From Arthrobacter sp. MYb23 (GTDB lineage Bacteria > Actinomycetota > Actinomycetes > Actinomycetales > Micrococcaceae), in the NCBI RefSeq assembly GCF_002979775.1, contig NZ_PCPR01000007.1:124001-188000 (forward strand): a stretch of 64,000 nt of DNA, given 5' to 3'. Below, piece by piece: positions 32,776-42,358 of this stretch; the first letter of the stretch is position 1; each line of letters starts with the position of its first letter. The notes beneath the pieces are model-generated. The model was given only the letters and a program-made list of their open reading frames with translations. It made no database searches and was not told the DNA's origin. The position numbers and the translations under genes were made by a program.

Positions 32776-33627
32776 CTAGGCGAGGCGGGTAATCTCCACG
32801 GAAACCGAAAGCCCCGAACCGCCTCCACCTGACAGGACCCCCTTCAGCGGGGGAACATCGCGGTAGTCACGGCCGCGGGCCACTGTGACGTGGTAGTCCC
32901 CTGCGGGCTTGTGGTTGGTGGGGTCCCAGCTGCGCCATTCTCCATCCCACCATTCCAACCAGGCGTGGGATTGGCCGGCGACAGTCTCGCCGATGTCCGC
33001 GGAGGAACGGGGGTGGATATACCCGGACACGTACCGTGCTGGAATGCCGCTGCACCGAAGGGCACCGATCGCCAGGTGCGCCAGATCCTGGCAAACGCCC
33101 TGACGCTGGGACCATGCTTGTTCGGCATTCGTGGTGACCCCTGTAGTGCCCTTCATATAGGTCATCTCACCGGCCATCCACGCGAATACTGCAAGCGCAG
33201 CCTCGTGAGGGTTCTTCCCCTGGACAACACCCGGAACGATCTCCAGGACTTCCTCTCCCGGCCCGCTGAGCCGGGACTGCGGCAGCCAGTCGCTGAATTC
33301 GTCCTGGACCTTCTCCGAGGCGATGACGTCCCATCCCACAATGTCGTCCTCAGTTGCCACCCGTTCGGTGCGGTGTACTTCAACCGTGGCTGTAGCGAGG
33401 ACCTCAAGGCTCTCATGTGGCATTTGCATGTCGAACGCTGTGACCCGAGTCCCCCAATAGTCACGGTAAGTACTGACAGAGGCCTGATGGGGCGAAACTT
33501 TGAGCGAGGCTTCCAGGACCACCTGTTGGCCGTCGGTCAGCGGCGTCATCCGGGCTTCGTTATAGGACAGGGTTACACGGCGGTTGTACTTGTAGGCGGT
33601 CTTGTGAACAATGCTCAGCCGGGTCAT
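32776..33627 (-). CDS. Transglutaminase-like cysteine protease family protein
   Basis: 283 residues. The N-terminal ~130 residues are a beta-rich domain (HKTAYKYNRRVTLSYNEARM) seen in bacterial transglutaminase-like proteins. The catalytic triad is visible: Cys179 in RQGVCQDLAHL, His221 in SHAWLEWW and Asp235 in WDPTN. The product is cytoplasmic, with no signal peptide. Last gene of a three-gene operon with an alpha-E protein and a circularly permuted ATP-grasp enzyme; this trio is conserved in many bacteria and has been proposed to make and process an unknown peptide. ATGA overlap with the gene upstream. Confidence 0.88.
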   Translation of the reverse strand: MTRLSIVHKTAYKYNRRVTLSYNEARMTPLTDGQQVVLEASLKVSPHQASVSTYRDYWGTRVTAFDMQMPHESLEVLATATVEVHRTERVATEDDIVGWDVIASEKVQDEFSDWLPQSRLSGPGEEVLEIVPGVVQGKNPHEAALAVFAWMAGEMTYMKGTTGVTTNAEQAWSQRQGVCQDLAHLAIGALRCSGIPARYVSGYIHPRSSADIGETVAGQSHAWLEWWDGEWRSWDPTNHKPAGDYHVTVARGRDYRDVPPLKGVLSGGGGSGLSVSVEITRLA

Positions 33628-34550
33628 GAAACTTCTCCCACCCAGGCGTGCTCATCAGCCTGATTGAAGTACTTACGGGAAATTGCGTCCGATGCTTGAG
33701 TAACTGCCTTCTGCACACGTTCCATATGCTCGGGCAGTTCGGACATGAGATCGTCCGTGCGGTGGAACTCAAGGAACGTGCGTGCCTGGCCCACGATCCG
33801 CCGGGCATCATTGATGAATCCGACGCGTTGCGCCGAAGGATCCAACTTGGCGAGGCATTCATCGGCATCACGCAAAGCGTAGACAATCGAACGCGGGAAC
33901 AAACGGTCCAGGAGCAGGAACTCCGCTGCGTGCTGGTCCCCGAACGCAGCCCTGCGGGTCCGGATGAACGACTCATATGCTCCCGCGCACCGCAGCATGT
34001 TGACCCACGACATTCCAGCGGACTGGACATCACGGGTGGACAACATGCGGGCAGTCATGTCGGCGCGTTCCAGGGAGCGGCCCAGCACCATGAACAACCA
34101 GCTCTCATCATGGCTGACCGTTGTGTCCGCGAGCCCACGCACCATGGCGGTGCGTTCCAAAACCCAATTGCAGAAGCGATAGGTTCCCACAACATCCTTG
34201 CGATGTTGATTGAGGCCGTAGTAGGTGGTGTTGAGGCTTTCCCAAAGGGACTGGGAAACAGTCTCGCGGGCCCGCCGCGCATTCTCACGGGCAGCGCCCA
34301 GCGAGCCTGCAATGGAAGACGCGCTGTGCTTGTCGTAGGCAAGCGCATGGAGGAGCTCAGGGAGGCCGAACTCTTCACCTTGGGGCTTGGCGCCCATCAC
34401 GGCAAGGAGGTCCCGGGCGACGCTTCGCTGTTCCTCAAGGGGCAGGTGGTTCAAGCGCTCAAGGTGTACATCCAAAATCCTGGAGGTACCGTCGGCACGC
34501 TCAACGTAGCGTCCGATCCAGAAGAGTGACTCAGCAATGCGGCTCAGCAT
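33624..34550 (-). CDS. Alpha-E domain protein
   Basis: 308 residues, almost entirely helical. MLSRIAESLFWIGRYVERAD is the signature N terminus of the alpha-E (DUF403) family; ESLNTTYYGLN, LGRSLERADMTARML and FLLLDRLFPRSIVYAL are further conserved repeats of E-R pairs. The biochemical role is unknown, but it is almost always encoded beside a circularly permuted ATP-grasp protein, as here. The ATG is chosen at the conserved MLSRIAE; in-frame readthrough upstream enters the ATP-grasp gene region. Confidence 0.88.
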   Translation of the reverse strand: MLSRIAESLFWIGRYVERADGTSRILDVHLERLNHLPLEEQRSVARDLLAVMGAKPQGEEFGLPELLHALAYDKHSASSIAGSLGAARENARRARETVSQSLWESLNTTYYGLNQHRKDVVGTYRFCNWVLERTAMVRGLADTTVSHDESWLFMVLGRSLERADMTARMLSTRDVQSAGMSWVNMLRCAGAYESFIRTRRAAFGDQHAAEFLLLDRLFPRSIVYALRDADECLAKLDPSAQRVGFINDARRIVGQARTFLEFHRTDDLMSELPEHMERVQKAVTQASDAISRKYFNQADEHAWVGEVS

Positions 34551-34605
34551 GGAACTGCCTCCTTCGCGTTGTGCATATCGAAGTTCAAGTATTGGTGGAG
34601 TGCTT

Positions 34606-36162
34606 TCACTGCTGCTGCTCCGTTTGGCGGTCACGCCAGTTGCTTTCCACGGGCCAGACGGATACTTGCTCACGGACCGTGACGGACTGGCGGGGAATGA
34701 TCTCAGCGGGCAGTTGCGGTGAGTCGGCCAGAACCCAGGTGTCCTTGGAGCCGCCGCCCTGGCTGGAGTTCACAATCAAGGAACCTTCCTTGAGCGCCAC
34801 CCGGGTGAGGCCACCGGGCAGGACCCAAACGTCGTCGCCGTCGTTGACTGCGAAGGGCCGCAGGTCCACGTGGCGTGGTCCGAATTTGTCTCCGGAGAGT
34901 GTGGGCACTGTGGAGAGCTGCAAAACCGGCTGTGCGATCCAGCCCCGGGGATCGGCAATGACGCGCTTGCGCAGGGCGTCCAGCTCTTCCTTGGTGGCGT
35001 CCGGTCCAATGACCAATCCCTTACCGCCGGAACCGTCCACGGGTTTGACCACCAGTTCGTCGAGGCGGTCCAGAACATGCTCCCTGGCTTCCTTTTCCTC
35101 AAGCCGGAAAGTGTCAACGTTGGCGATGATCGGCTCTTCGTGAAGGTAGTACCGGATCAGGTCAGGCACGTAACTGTACACGAGCTTGTCGTCGGCTACG
35201 CCGTTGCCCACAGCGTTGGCAATGGTTACTCCGCCGGCGCGGGCGGCGTTGACCAATCCCGGGCAACCGAGCATGGAATCCGAGCGGAACTGCAGCGGAT
35301 CCAGGAAGTCGTCATCAATGCGCTTATAGATGACATCCACTCGCTGCTCGCCGGCAGTGGTCCGCATGTAAACACGGTTGCCACGGCATATGAGGTCACG
35401 GCCTTCAACGAGCTCCACGCCCATGAGTCCTGCAAGGAGGGTGTGCTCAAAATAAGCGCTGTTGAAGACGCCCGGTGTCAGGACAACCACGGTGGGATCG
35501 TCCACGCCTGCGGGAGCAGTCTTGCGCAGTGCGGAGAGTAGACGCCGGGGGTACTCCTCCACGGGCCTGATGTGCTGTTGGCCGAAAGCTTCCGGCAAGC
35601 CCTTGGCCATGGCGCGCCGGTTCTCCAGGACGTAGCTGACGCCTGAGGGAACGCGGACGTTGTCCTCAAGCACGCGGAATGTCCCGGCTGCATCCCGAAC
35701 AACGTCAATGCCCGATACATGGACGCGAACGCCACCCGAGGGCTCAAAGCCGTGCACCGCGCGGTGGAAATGCGCGCTGGTGGTCACCAACTGCCGCGGA
35801 ATCACGCCGTCGGTGACCACGGCCATTCGTCCGTAAACGTCATTGAGGAAAGCTTCCAGAGCTTTGACGCGCTGGGCCACGCCGCGCTCCAGTACATCCC
35901 ACTCATCGGCGGGAATAACGCGCGGGACAATGTCCAGGGGAAACGGCCGCTCCTCCCCCGCGTAGTCGAAGGTCACGCCACGGTCCAGGAAGGTGCGTGC
36001 CATGGAGTCGGCACGGGCGGTGACATCCGCCAGGGAAAGCTCGCGGAGAGCCCCGGAAACCTGACCGTAGGATCTTCTGGCGACGTGGCTTTGGGTAAAC
36101 ATCTCGTCGTAGGCGCCACTGCGGGCTGCGGCCTCGGAGTAATCCTGGAATAGGTCAGACAT
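34606..36162 (-). CDS. Circularly permuted ATP-grasp type 2 protein
   Basis: 518 residues of the COG2308 family. Motifs in order: GVTFDYAGEERPFPLDIVPR, RVLEDNVRVPSGVSYVLENR, VVVLTPGVFNSAYFEHTLLA, YKRIDDDFLDPLQFR, DELVVKPVDGSGGKGLVIGP (the ATP-grasp Lys and Gly-rich loop) and HVDLRPFAVND. ATP-grasp enzymes form amide bonds through acyl phosphates, so a peptide ligase is expected; the substrate is not known. First gene of the operon with alpha-E (55-base gap) and transglutaminase-like partners. The ATG chosen gives the usual MSDLFQDY-like N terminus. Confidence 0.88.
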   Translation of the reverse strand: MSDLFQDYSEAAARSGAYDEMFTQSHVARRSYGQVSGALRELSLADVTARADSMARTFLDRGVTFDYAGEERPFPLDIVPRVIPADEWDVLERGVAQRVKALEAFLNDVYGRMAVVTDGVIPRQLVTTSAHFHRAVHGFEPSGGVRVHVSGIDVVRDAAGTFRVLEDNVRVPSGVSYVLENRRAMAKGLPEAFGQQHIRPVEEYPRRLLSALRKTAPAGVDDPTVVVLTPGVFNSAYFEHTLLAGLMGVELVEGRDLICRGNRVYMRTTAGEQRVDVIYKRIDDDFLDPLQFRSDSMLGCPGLVNAARAGGVTIANAVGNGVADDKLVYSYVPDLIRYYLHEEPIIANVDTFRLEEKEAREHVLDRLDELVVKPVDGSGGKGLVIGPDATKEELDALRKRVIADPRGWIAQPVLQLSTVPTLSGDKFGPRHVDLRPFAVNDGDDVWVLPGGLTRVALKEGSLIVNSSQGGGSKDTWVLADSPQLPAEIIPRQSVTVREQVSVWPVESNWRDRQTEQQQ

Positions 36163-36272
36163 GGGATTCAGGTAATCACCTTTTTGAGTCGAGCGCATTA
36201 CGCGCTGGTTGTGTCGCTGTTTCCGGGTCCTCCCGGTTCGCCTTCCGTGCCCCCATCCGGCAGGGTTGAGGC

Positions 36273-37322
36273 ATGCCCTACAAGAGTTTCGCGCCCCAGC
36301 TGTCCCGGCTGGGGCCCGGGTTGGTCCTGAGCATCGCCGCCACGGGTCTTGCCTTCGCCATTCACGGCGTTTTTCCGGCGGTACCGGCCATGACACTCGC
36401 TGTGGCCTTGGGTTTGCTCTCAGCCAATATACCGGGCACGGCAGTCTTGACCGCGGGGCGCGCCCGGCCGGGCTTGGACTTCGCCGGAAAGCACCTCATG
36501 CGTGCCGGGATCGTGCTGTTGGGACTCAAGATCAGCATCGGGGACGTCCTTGGCCTGGGCTGGCTGTCCCTGCTCCTGATCGCCGGTGTTGTCCTGGTCA
36601 GTTTCGCGGGAACCTATGGGCTGGCGCGCTTGCTTCGTCTCCCCGGCGAAGCTGCCATCCTCATCGCCACCGGCTTTTCCATCTGCGGCGCCTCGGCGAT
36701 TGGCGCGATGGCAGCTGTGCGCCGCATCAAGCATCAAGACACAGTGCTCCCCGTGACGCTCGTAACGCTGTGCGGAACACTTGCCATCGGTGTACTGCCA
36801 CTGCTCATGCACCCCCTGAATCTCAATCCCGAGCAATTCGGGGCCTGGACGGGCGCCTCGGTGCATGACGTCGGCCAGGTGGTGGCCACGGCGCAAACCG
36901 CAGGTACATCGGCGCTGGCGGTCGCCGTCGTCGTCAAATTGACGCGCGTAGTCCTGCTGGCGCCGATTGCCGCTGCCGCCGGGGTGCACCAACGAATCGT
37001 CCATATGAGGAAGCGCGCCAACGGTGGGGACGATTCGGCTGACGGCGTCGACGGGCGGTTCCCGCCGGTTGTCCCCCTGTTCGTCGTCGGATTCCTGGCC
37101 ATGGTGGCACTCCGTTCACTGGGTTGGGTACCGCAGTCTGGCCTGGAAATTGCGGCTGTTGTCCAGGACATTCTCCTGGCAACGGCCCTGTTCGGGCTGG
37201 GTTCGGCGGTGCGGGTACGCACCCTGATTCACACGGGAGGCCGCGCTGTCCTGGTGGCATTGGGCTCTTGGCTGCTCATCGCCTCCTTGGGCCTTGGGGC
37301 CGCGTGGATCATGATTAGATAG
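36273..37322 (+). CDS. YeiH/UPF0324 family putative sulfate exporter
   Basis: 349 residues with about ten hydrophobic helices. FPAVPAMTLAVALGLLSAN, GIVLLGLKISIGDVLGLGW, GFSICGASAIGAMAAV and ASVHDVGQVVATAQTAG are the conserved features of this inner-membrane family, which is annotated as putative sulfate or anion export with little direct proof. The cytoplasmic loop after RIVHMRKRANGG is charged. Divergent from the ATP-grasp operon (110 bases between starts) and followed, after four bases, by pepN, so both may be cotranscribed. Confidence 0.84.
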   Translation: MPYKSFAPQLSRLGPGLVLSIAATGLAFAIHGVFPAVPAMTLAVALGLLSANIPGTAVLTAGRARPGLDFAGKHLMRAGIVLLGLKISIGDVLGLGWLSLLLIAGVVLVSFAGTYGLARLLRLPGEAAILIATGFSICGASAIGAMAAVRRIKHQDTVLPVTLVTLCGTLAIGVLPLLMHPLNLNPEQFGAWTGASVHDVGQVVATAQTAGTSALAVAVVVKLTRVVLLAPIAAAAGVHQRIVHMRKRANGGDDSADGVDGRFPPVVPLFVVGFLAMVALRSLGWVPQSGLEIAAVVQDILLATALFGLGSAVRVRTLIHTGGRAVLVALGSWLLIASLGLGAAWIMIR

Positions 37323-37326
37323 CTGT

Positions 37327-39930
37327 GTGTCGAATCACAACCTCTCGCGCGATGACGCCGCAATCCGTTCAGCCCTGATCACCACCCACAGCTATGACGT
37401 CACCCTCGATGTCCGCGACGCGGCAGATCCCGCCGTCGCCGGGTACCCGAGCACCAGCACGGTCACCTTCTCAGCCGAACCCGGCTCCGCCACCTTCCTG
37501 GATTTCATCAGCGGCGGCGTCCAGTCAGTGGTGCTGAACGGCCGGAGACTGGACGTGGAGTCAGTGGTGGACCGCGACAGGATCATCCTGGAAGGCCTCG
37601 CCGCCGAGAACACCGTGACGGTGACCGGGACGGCGCTGTACAGCCGCTCCGGCGAGGGCATGCATCGCTTCGTGGACCCCGCGGATGGCCAGTGCTACCT
37701 CTACACGCAGTACGAACCTGCGGACAGCCGCCGCGTCTTCGCCAATTTCGAACAGCCGGATCTCAAGGCCGAATTTACTTTCCACGTGATTGCCCCTGCC
37801 GGTTGGGAAGTAGCCTCCAACGGAGTTGAGGAGGCACGCACACCGGTACCGGGCCACCCCACCGCCGCTCAGTGGGATTTTGCCGTTACCCAACGAATGT
37901 CCACCTATATCACCACCGTGCTGGCCGGTCCCTACTTCAAGGCCACCGATCACTGGGGAGCAAAGCTCGACGACGGCACCCGGCTGGACGTGCCGCTGGC
38001 ACTTTTCTGCCGGGCTTCCCTGGCTGGCTCCTTCGACGCCGAGGAACTGTTCCGGTTGACCAAAAGCGGGCTGGAATTCTTCAACAACCTCTTCGCCTAC
38101 CCCTATCCATGGGGCAAATATGATCAAGCGTTTGTGCCCGAATACAACCTCGGTGCCATGGAAAACCCCGGCCTGGTGACGTTCACCGAGAAGTACGTCT
38201 ACGCCTCGCGGGCCACCGACGCCCAATACCAGGCCCGTGCCAATACCCTCATGCACGAGATGGCCCACATGTGGTTCGGGGACCTGGTGACCATGAACTG
38301 GTGGGATGACCTCTGGCTTAAAGAGTCGTTCGCGGACTACATGGGGACTCTAGGCGTGGACCGCGCCACCGACTGGGATACCGCGTGGGTGAATTTCGCC
38401 AGCAAGCGCAAAGCCTGGGCCTATCTGCAGGATCAACTGCCCACCACCCACCCGATCGTGGCGGATATACCGGACCTTGAGGCAGCCAAACAAAACTTCG
38501 ACGGCATCACCTACGCCAAAGGTGCTTCGGTCTTGAAGCAGCTGGTGGCCTATGTCGGTTTTGATGCCTTCATCGCGGGGTCCCGCCAATATTTCCGGGA
38601 TCACGCCTTCGGAAACACTTCCCTTCAGGATCTTCTCGCTGCCCTCAGCGCCGCCTCGGGAAGGGATCTGGCCGGATGGGCGCGGCAATGGCTGCAGACA
38701 TCCGGCATCTCCACACTTTCGGCCGAGATGGTGGAAGACGACGGGACACTCGGTGCGGTAACGCTCCGGCAGGATGCCATCGACCCCCTCACCGGTCACC
38801 AGGAACTCCGTCCGCATCGTCTGCGGCTGGGCCTGTATGACGCCGACGAAACCGGTGCCTTGGTGAGGACCGAAAGCATCGAGGTGGACGTTTCAGGTCC
38901 CAGCACACTGGTGACCGAATTGCAGGGTAAGCGACGGCCGGCGCTGCTCCTGGTCAATGATGATGACCTCAGCTACGTCAAAGCCCGGCTGGACAGCGGG
39001 TCTGAACACACGGTGAGGACGTCGCTGAACAGGATTTCGGATCCTATGGCACGTGCTCTCTGCTGGACTGCGCTCTGGGATTCGGCCAGGGATGGCGTCA
39101 CGCCGGCGGCCCGCTACGTGACCGCCGTCGAACAGTTTGCGCCTTCGGAATCGGGCATAGGTGTCCTGCTCAACGTGCTGGGCAACGCTGCCAGCGCGAT
39201 CGAGCGCTACGTCCCCGCGGACACGCGCGAGGGTGTGCGGAAGGATTTTCTGGTCGTGGCCGCTGAGCAGTTGATGGCTGCTGTTTCAGGCTCAGACCAG
39301 CAACTTGCCTGGGCCAGGACCGTGGCCGAGGTTTCCAGGCATGGTGACAGCCAGCTGCCCCTGGTGCGGGGAATCCTGGAAGGGAGCACCGTGGTGGAAG
39401 GCCTTGCCGTGGACGCTGAACTGCGCTGGAGCCTGTGGCAGGCGTTGGCAGCCCATGGGCAGGCGACCCTCGTCGAGCTGGACCGGGAGCTTGACGCTGA
39501 TACCACGGCATCGGGAAAGGAAGGCCATGCTCTGGCCTCGGCCGCCCGTCCGGAGGCATCAGTCAAGGCAGCGGCCTGGGATTCCACCGTCAACAGCACT
39601 GGTCTTTCCAACGAGATCCTCAGCGCCACCATCGCGGGGTTCGTTGCTGCTCCGGGAATCCTCCTGGAGCGTTATATCGAGCCCTACTTTGAGTGCCTTG
39701 AACGGGTATGGTCCGAACGCAGCATTGAAATCGCAGGTCGGATTGTCCGTGGCCTCTTTCCCGGAGCCCAGAATCTGGGCGAAGGCATGCGGCCCGCCGA
39801 GCACCCGGTACTGTTGCGGACGGACCGTTGGCTTCATGAGCACCCTGACGCTCCCCGCGCTCTGCGCCGGATCGTCATCGAGCAACGGAGCCACCTGCTG
39901 AGGGCGCTGACCGCCCAAGCGGCTGGGTGA
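37327..39930 (+). CDS. pepN: Aminopeptidase N (M1 family)
   Basis: 867 residues. GAMENPG is the exopeptidase motif, HEMAH at residues 310-314 gives two zinc ligands and the catalytic Glu, and LKESFADY 18 residues on gives the third ligand. The N-terminal beta-saddle domain and a long C-terminal helical domain (from about 540) complete the M1 layout, close in size to mycobacterial and Streptomyces PepN. No signal peptide, so cytoplasmic removal of N-terminal residues is expected. The GTG start is four bases after the permease stop and matches the usual N-terminal length. Confidence 0.93.
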   Translation: MSNHNLSRDDAAIRSALITTHSYDVTLDVRDAADPAVAGYPSTSTVTFSAEPGSATFLDFISGGVQSVVLNGRRLDVESVVDRDRIILEGLAAENTVTVTGTALYSRSGEGMHRFVDPADGQCYLYTQYEPADSRRVFANFEQPDLKAEFTFHVIAPAGWEVASNGVEEARTPVPGHPTAAQWDFAVTQRMSTYITTVLAGPYFKATDHWGAKLDDGTRLDVPLALFCRASLAGSFDAEELFRLTKSGLEFFNNLFAYPYPWGKYDQAFVPEYNLGAMENPGLVTFTEKYVYASRATDAQYQARANTLMHEMAHMWFGDLVTMNWWDDLWLKESFADYMGTLGVDRATDWDTAWVNFASKRKAWAYLQDQLPTTHPIVADIPDLEAAKQNFDGITYAKGASVLKQLVAYVGFDAFIAGSRQYFRDHAFGNTSLQDLLAALSAASGRDLAGWARQWLQTSGISTLSAEMVEDDGTLGAVTLRQDAIDPLTGHQELRPHRLRLGLYDADETGALVRTESIEVDVSGPSTLVTELQGKRRPALLLVNDDDLSYVKARLDSGSEHTVRTSLNRISDPMARALCWTALWDSARDGVTPAARYVTAVEQFAPSESGIGVLLNVLGNAASAIERYVPADTREGVRKDFLVVAAEQLMAAVSGSDQQLAWARTVAEVSRHGDSQLPLVRGILEGSTVVEGLAVDAELRWSLWQALAAHGQATLVELDRELDADTTASGKEGHALASAARPEASVKAAAWDSTVNSTGLSNEILSATIAGFVAAPGILLERYIEPYFECLERVWSERSIEIAGRIVRGLFPGAQNLGEGMRPAEHPVLLRTDRWLHEHPDAPRALRRIVIEQRSHLLRALTAQAAG

Positions 39931-39957
39931 CCGCACAGGCGGCTTTGCGGCAGTGTC

Positions 39958-41058
39958 CTAGGGAACCCGGTTCAACCATTCCTCTGTGCCGAATTTTTCC
40001 TCGACGCGCTTCCTGGCTTCGTCGAGTTCGTTTTCGGTGAGCCGCGATTCAACCGCACCATAGCGCTCGGTGAAGACTTCCGTCATGGCGTCAATGATTG
40101 CCGAGCGTGCAAGACCTGTCTGGCGACGCAAGGGATCCACGCGCTTCTTGGCGCTCCGGGTTCCTTTGTCCGAGAGCTTCTCCTTACCGATGCGCAGGAC
40201 GTCCACCATTTTGTCAGCGTCGATGTCGTAGCTCATGGTGACGTGATGGAGCATTCCGCCGTTGGCGAGGCGTTTCTGTGCCGCGCCACCGATCTTGCCT
40301 TGATCCGTGGCAATGTCATTCAGGGGCACGTAGAAGGCTGTAATGCCCAGCTTCTTCAGTGCGGCCATGACCCAGGCATCCAGGAAAGCGTACGAGTCAG
40401 CAAAGCTGATGCCGTCCACCAGGGTCTGCGGCAGGTACAGCGAATAGGTGATGCAGTTGCCAGCCTCCATGAACATGGCACCGCCACCACTGATGCGACG
40501 CACCACGGAGATGCCGTGCCGCGTGACGCCGTCCGGATCCACCTCGTTCCGAACGGATTGGAAGCTGCCGATCACCACGGAAGGCTCCTCCCAGTCCCAG
40601 AACCTCAGCGTGGGGTTTCGCAGCCCCGCGCCCACTTCCTCGGTGAGGACTTCGTCCAGGGCGACATTAACCTGTGTGGGCAGGACTGACGGCGGGATGA
40701 CTTCCCACTGATGGTCCGCCCAGCTTGTGGCCTTGGACAGTGCCCGGCGCACAGTGACAGCCACGGCTTCCGCGGAGAACCCAAAGAGCACGGCCCCTTC
40801 AGGCAGCCCTGCCGCCACCGCCGCGGCAATGTCTGCTGCTGTTGAGGCTTCCGGAAGACCTGTCAACGCCTGGTTGATGTCCTGCAGCGCCTCATCAGGC
40901 TCGAGGAAAAAATCCCCGCTCACTGAGACGTTGTCGAAACGTCCGCCCACCACGTCCAGGTCCACTACAACGAGTTTCCCCCCGGGAACCTTATATTCCC
41001 CGTGAAGGCGGGTGCCGTCGTCGTGATGGTGTGCTTGCTTTGCGGGGTGGGAAGTCAT
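39958..41058 (-). CDS. lplA: Lipoate-protein ligase with accessory domain at the N terminus
   Basis: 366 residues. The first ~105 residues (GEYKVPGGKLVVVDLDVVGG, VSVSGDFFLEPDE, AVAVTVRRAL) resemble the small LplA accessory/C-terminal domain (PF10437). The remainder is the BPL/LplA/LipB catalytic domain: PSVVIGSFQSVRNEVD, VVRRISGGGAMFMEAGN and TDQGKIGGAAQKRLANG with the conserved Lys. The domain order is the reverse of E. coli LplA. It would attach lipoate to E2/GcvH proteins via lipoyl-AMP; octanoyl transfer is an alternative. The ATG at 41058 follows GGGA by four bases; an ATG three codons upstream is also possible. The gene ends 27 bases from the convergent pepN stop. Confidence 0.82.
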   Translation of the reverse strand: MTSHPAKQAHHHDDGTRLHGEYKVPGGKLVVVDLDVVGGRFDNVSVSGDFFLEPDEALQDINQALTGLPEASTAADIAAAVAAGLPEGAVLFGFSAEAVAVTVRRALSKATSWADHQWEVIPPSVLPTQVNVALDEVLTEEVGAGLRNPTLRFWDWEEPSVVIGSFQSVRNEVDPDGVTRHGISVVRRISGGGAMFMEAGNCITYSLYLPQTLVDGISFADSYAFLDAWVMAALKKLGITAFYVPLNDIATDQGKIGGAAQKRLANGGMLHHVTMSYDIDADKMVDVLRIGKEKLSDKGTRSAKKRVDPLRRQTGLARSAIIDAMTEVFTERYGAVESRLTENELDEARKRVEEKFGTEEWLNRVP

Positions 41059-41082
41059 GGTTCCCATCTTGCCGGAAAACAC

Positions 41083-41119
41083 AAAGGCCCGCATTGCCGG
41101 AATCCGGCGATGCGGGCCT
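41083..41119 (-). terminator. Terminator of the L31 gene
   Basis: AAGGCCCGCAT pairs with ATGCGGGCCTT, extended by GCCGG/CCGGC across a small mismatch. It lies 24 bases after the L31 stop on the minus strand and is followed by TGTGTTTT. It separates L31 from the lipoate ligase gene. Confidence 0.88.
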
Positions 41120-41143
41120 TCGATAAGCCTTGGGGTGAAGTGG

Positions 41144-41401
41144 TTACTTCTTGCCGCCGAAGCCCTTGAAGCGAGCGTTGAAGCGCTCGACGCGGCCAGC
41201 GGAGTCCATGATGCGCTGCTTGCCCGTGTAGAACGGGTGGGACTCCGAAGAGATTTCGACGTCGATAACCGGGTAGGTGTTTCCGTCTTCCCACTCGATG
41301 GTCTTCGAGGAAGACACGGTGGACTTGGTCAGGAACTGCGTACCGGAGGCCAGGTCGTTGAAGACAACAGCTTCGTACTTCGGGTGGATATCAGACTTCA
41401 T
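41144..41401 (-). CDS. rpmE2: 50S ribosomal protein L31 type B
   Basis: 85 residues: [40 protein letters not shown] and [12 protein letters not shown]. The CxxC zinc motif of the type A protein is absent and the length is that of type B. Type B copies often replace the zinc form under zinc starvation through Zur, but I saw no Zur-like palindrome upstream, so this may be the normal copy. TATGAT at about 41507-41512 (minus strand) is a candidate -10. Confidence 0.95.
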   Translation of the reverse strand: MKSDIHPKYEAVVFNDLASGTQFLTKSTVSSSKTIEWEDGNTYPVIDVEISSESHPFYTGKQRIMDSAGRVERFNARFKGFGGKK

Positions 41402-41542
41402 AATGGGACCTTTTGTTCACGCAACTGGATTTTGCCAGCTGCCAGGTATGAATGGAGGTGGTCCTTGGCTGCAATGTGAACATTCCAGCGGGCGGGCCAA
41501 CAACCAATCATAGCGGAAACGGCCAAGCCAGACGAACCGGAC

Positions 41543-42352
41543 TCAGTCCTGCGGCCGAAGCTCCCAAAACGCCACTGCCGAGGCGGCCGCCACATTGAGT
41601 GAGTCCACACCTGCGCGCATGGGAATCTTCACAGCGAGGTCGACGGCGGCCAGCGTTTCCTCACTCATACCGGCACCTTCCGTTCCCAGCACCAAGGCAA
41701 GTTTCGGGTAGTTTCTGGCGGCGAGTTCGTCCAGGTTCAGCGCATCATCTGTCAGCTCCATGGCAGCCACCTTGAAGCCCTGCTCCTGCAGGCTGGCCAA
41801 GCCGTCAGGCCAGCTTTCCAGGCGCGCCCACGGTATTTGGAAGACCGTTCCCATGCTGACGCGGACGCTGCGCCTGTACAGCGGGTCGCCGCATCTGGGC
41901 GACACGAGCACGGCGTCCACACCCAGTGCCGCAGCTGAGCGGAAGATGGCGCCCACGTTAGTGTGGTCCACGATGTCCTCAAGCACCGCCACGCGTTTCG
42001 CGTTGCCAAGAAGCTCCGACAACGGAACGGGGGCTGGCCGGTGCATTGCGGCCATCGCTCCGCGGTGCAGGTGGAAGCCAGTGATCTCTTCCAGCAGTGA
42101 AGCTTTGCCAATGAAAACCGGAACGTCAGGATGGGCCTTGAAGACGTCGTCGAGGTCTTCCAGCCACTTCTCCGCCAGGAAGAAGGAACGGGGCTGATGG
42201 CCTGCTGCCAGTGCCCTGCGGAGGACCTTGGAGGATTCGGCGATGTACATGCCTTCCCGTGGCTCGCGCAACTTCCGGAGGTGTACATCCGTGAGGGTGG
42301 TGTAGTCCGTCACCCGGGGGTCGTTGGCTGACTCGAGATAGTGGAAGGTCAC
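41543..42352 (-). CDS. TrmH/SpoU family RNA 2'-O-methyltransferase
   Basis: 269 residues. The N-terminal substrate-binding domain (YIAESSKVLRRALAAGHQPR) precedes a SPOUT knot with motif 1 VLEDIVDHTNVGAIFRSAAA, motif 2 LALVLGTEGAGMSEE and motif 3 IPMRAGVDSLNVAAASAVAF, which form the SAM site. It probably modifies 23S rRNA or tRNA. GTG start, six bases after the permease gene on the same strand, so the permease, methyltransferase and perhaps the ABC ATPase upstream form one operon. Confidence 0.9.
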   Translation of the reverse strand: MTFHYLESANDPRVTDYTTLTDVHLRKLREPREGMYIAESSKVLRRALAAGHQPRSFFLAEKWLEDLDDVFKAHPDVPVFIGKASLLEEITGFHLHRGAMAAMHRPAPVPLSELLGNAKRVAVLEDIVDHTNVGAIFRSAAALGVDAVLVSPRCGDPLYRRSVRVSMGTVFQIPWARLESWPDGLASLQEQGFKVAAMELTDDALNLDELAARNYPKLALVLGTEGAGMSEETLAAVDLAVKIPMRAGVDSLNVAAASAVAFWELRPQD

Positions 42353-42358
42353 GGTTGA

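Noticed and set aside
41402..41542. Zur operator upstream of L31 type B
   Set aside because: I looked for the TGAAAATGATTTTCA-like palindrome and found none in the 140 bases upstream.
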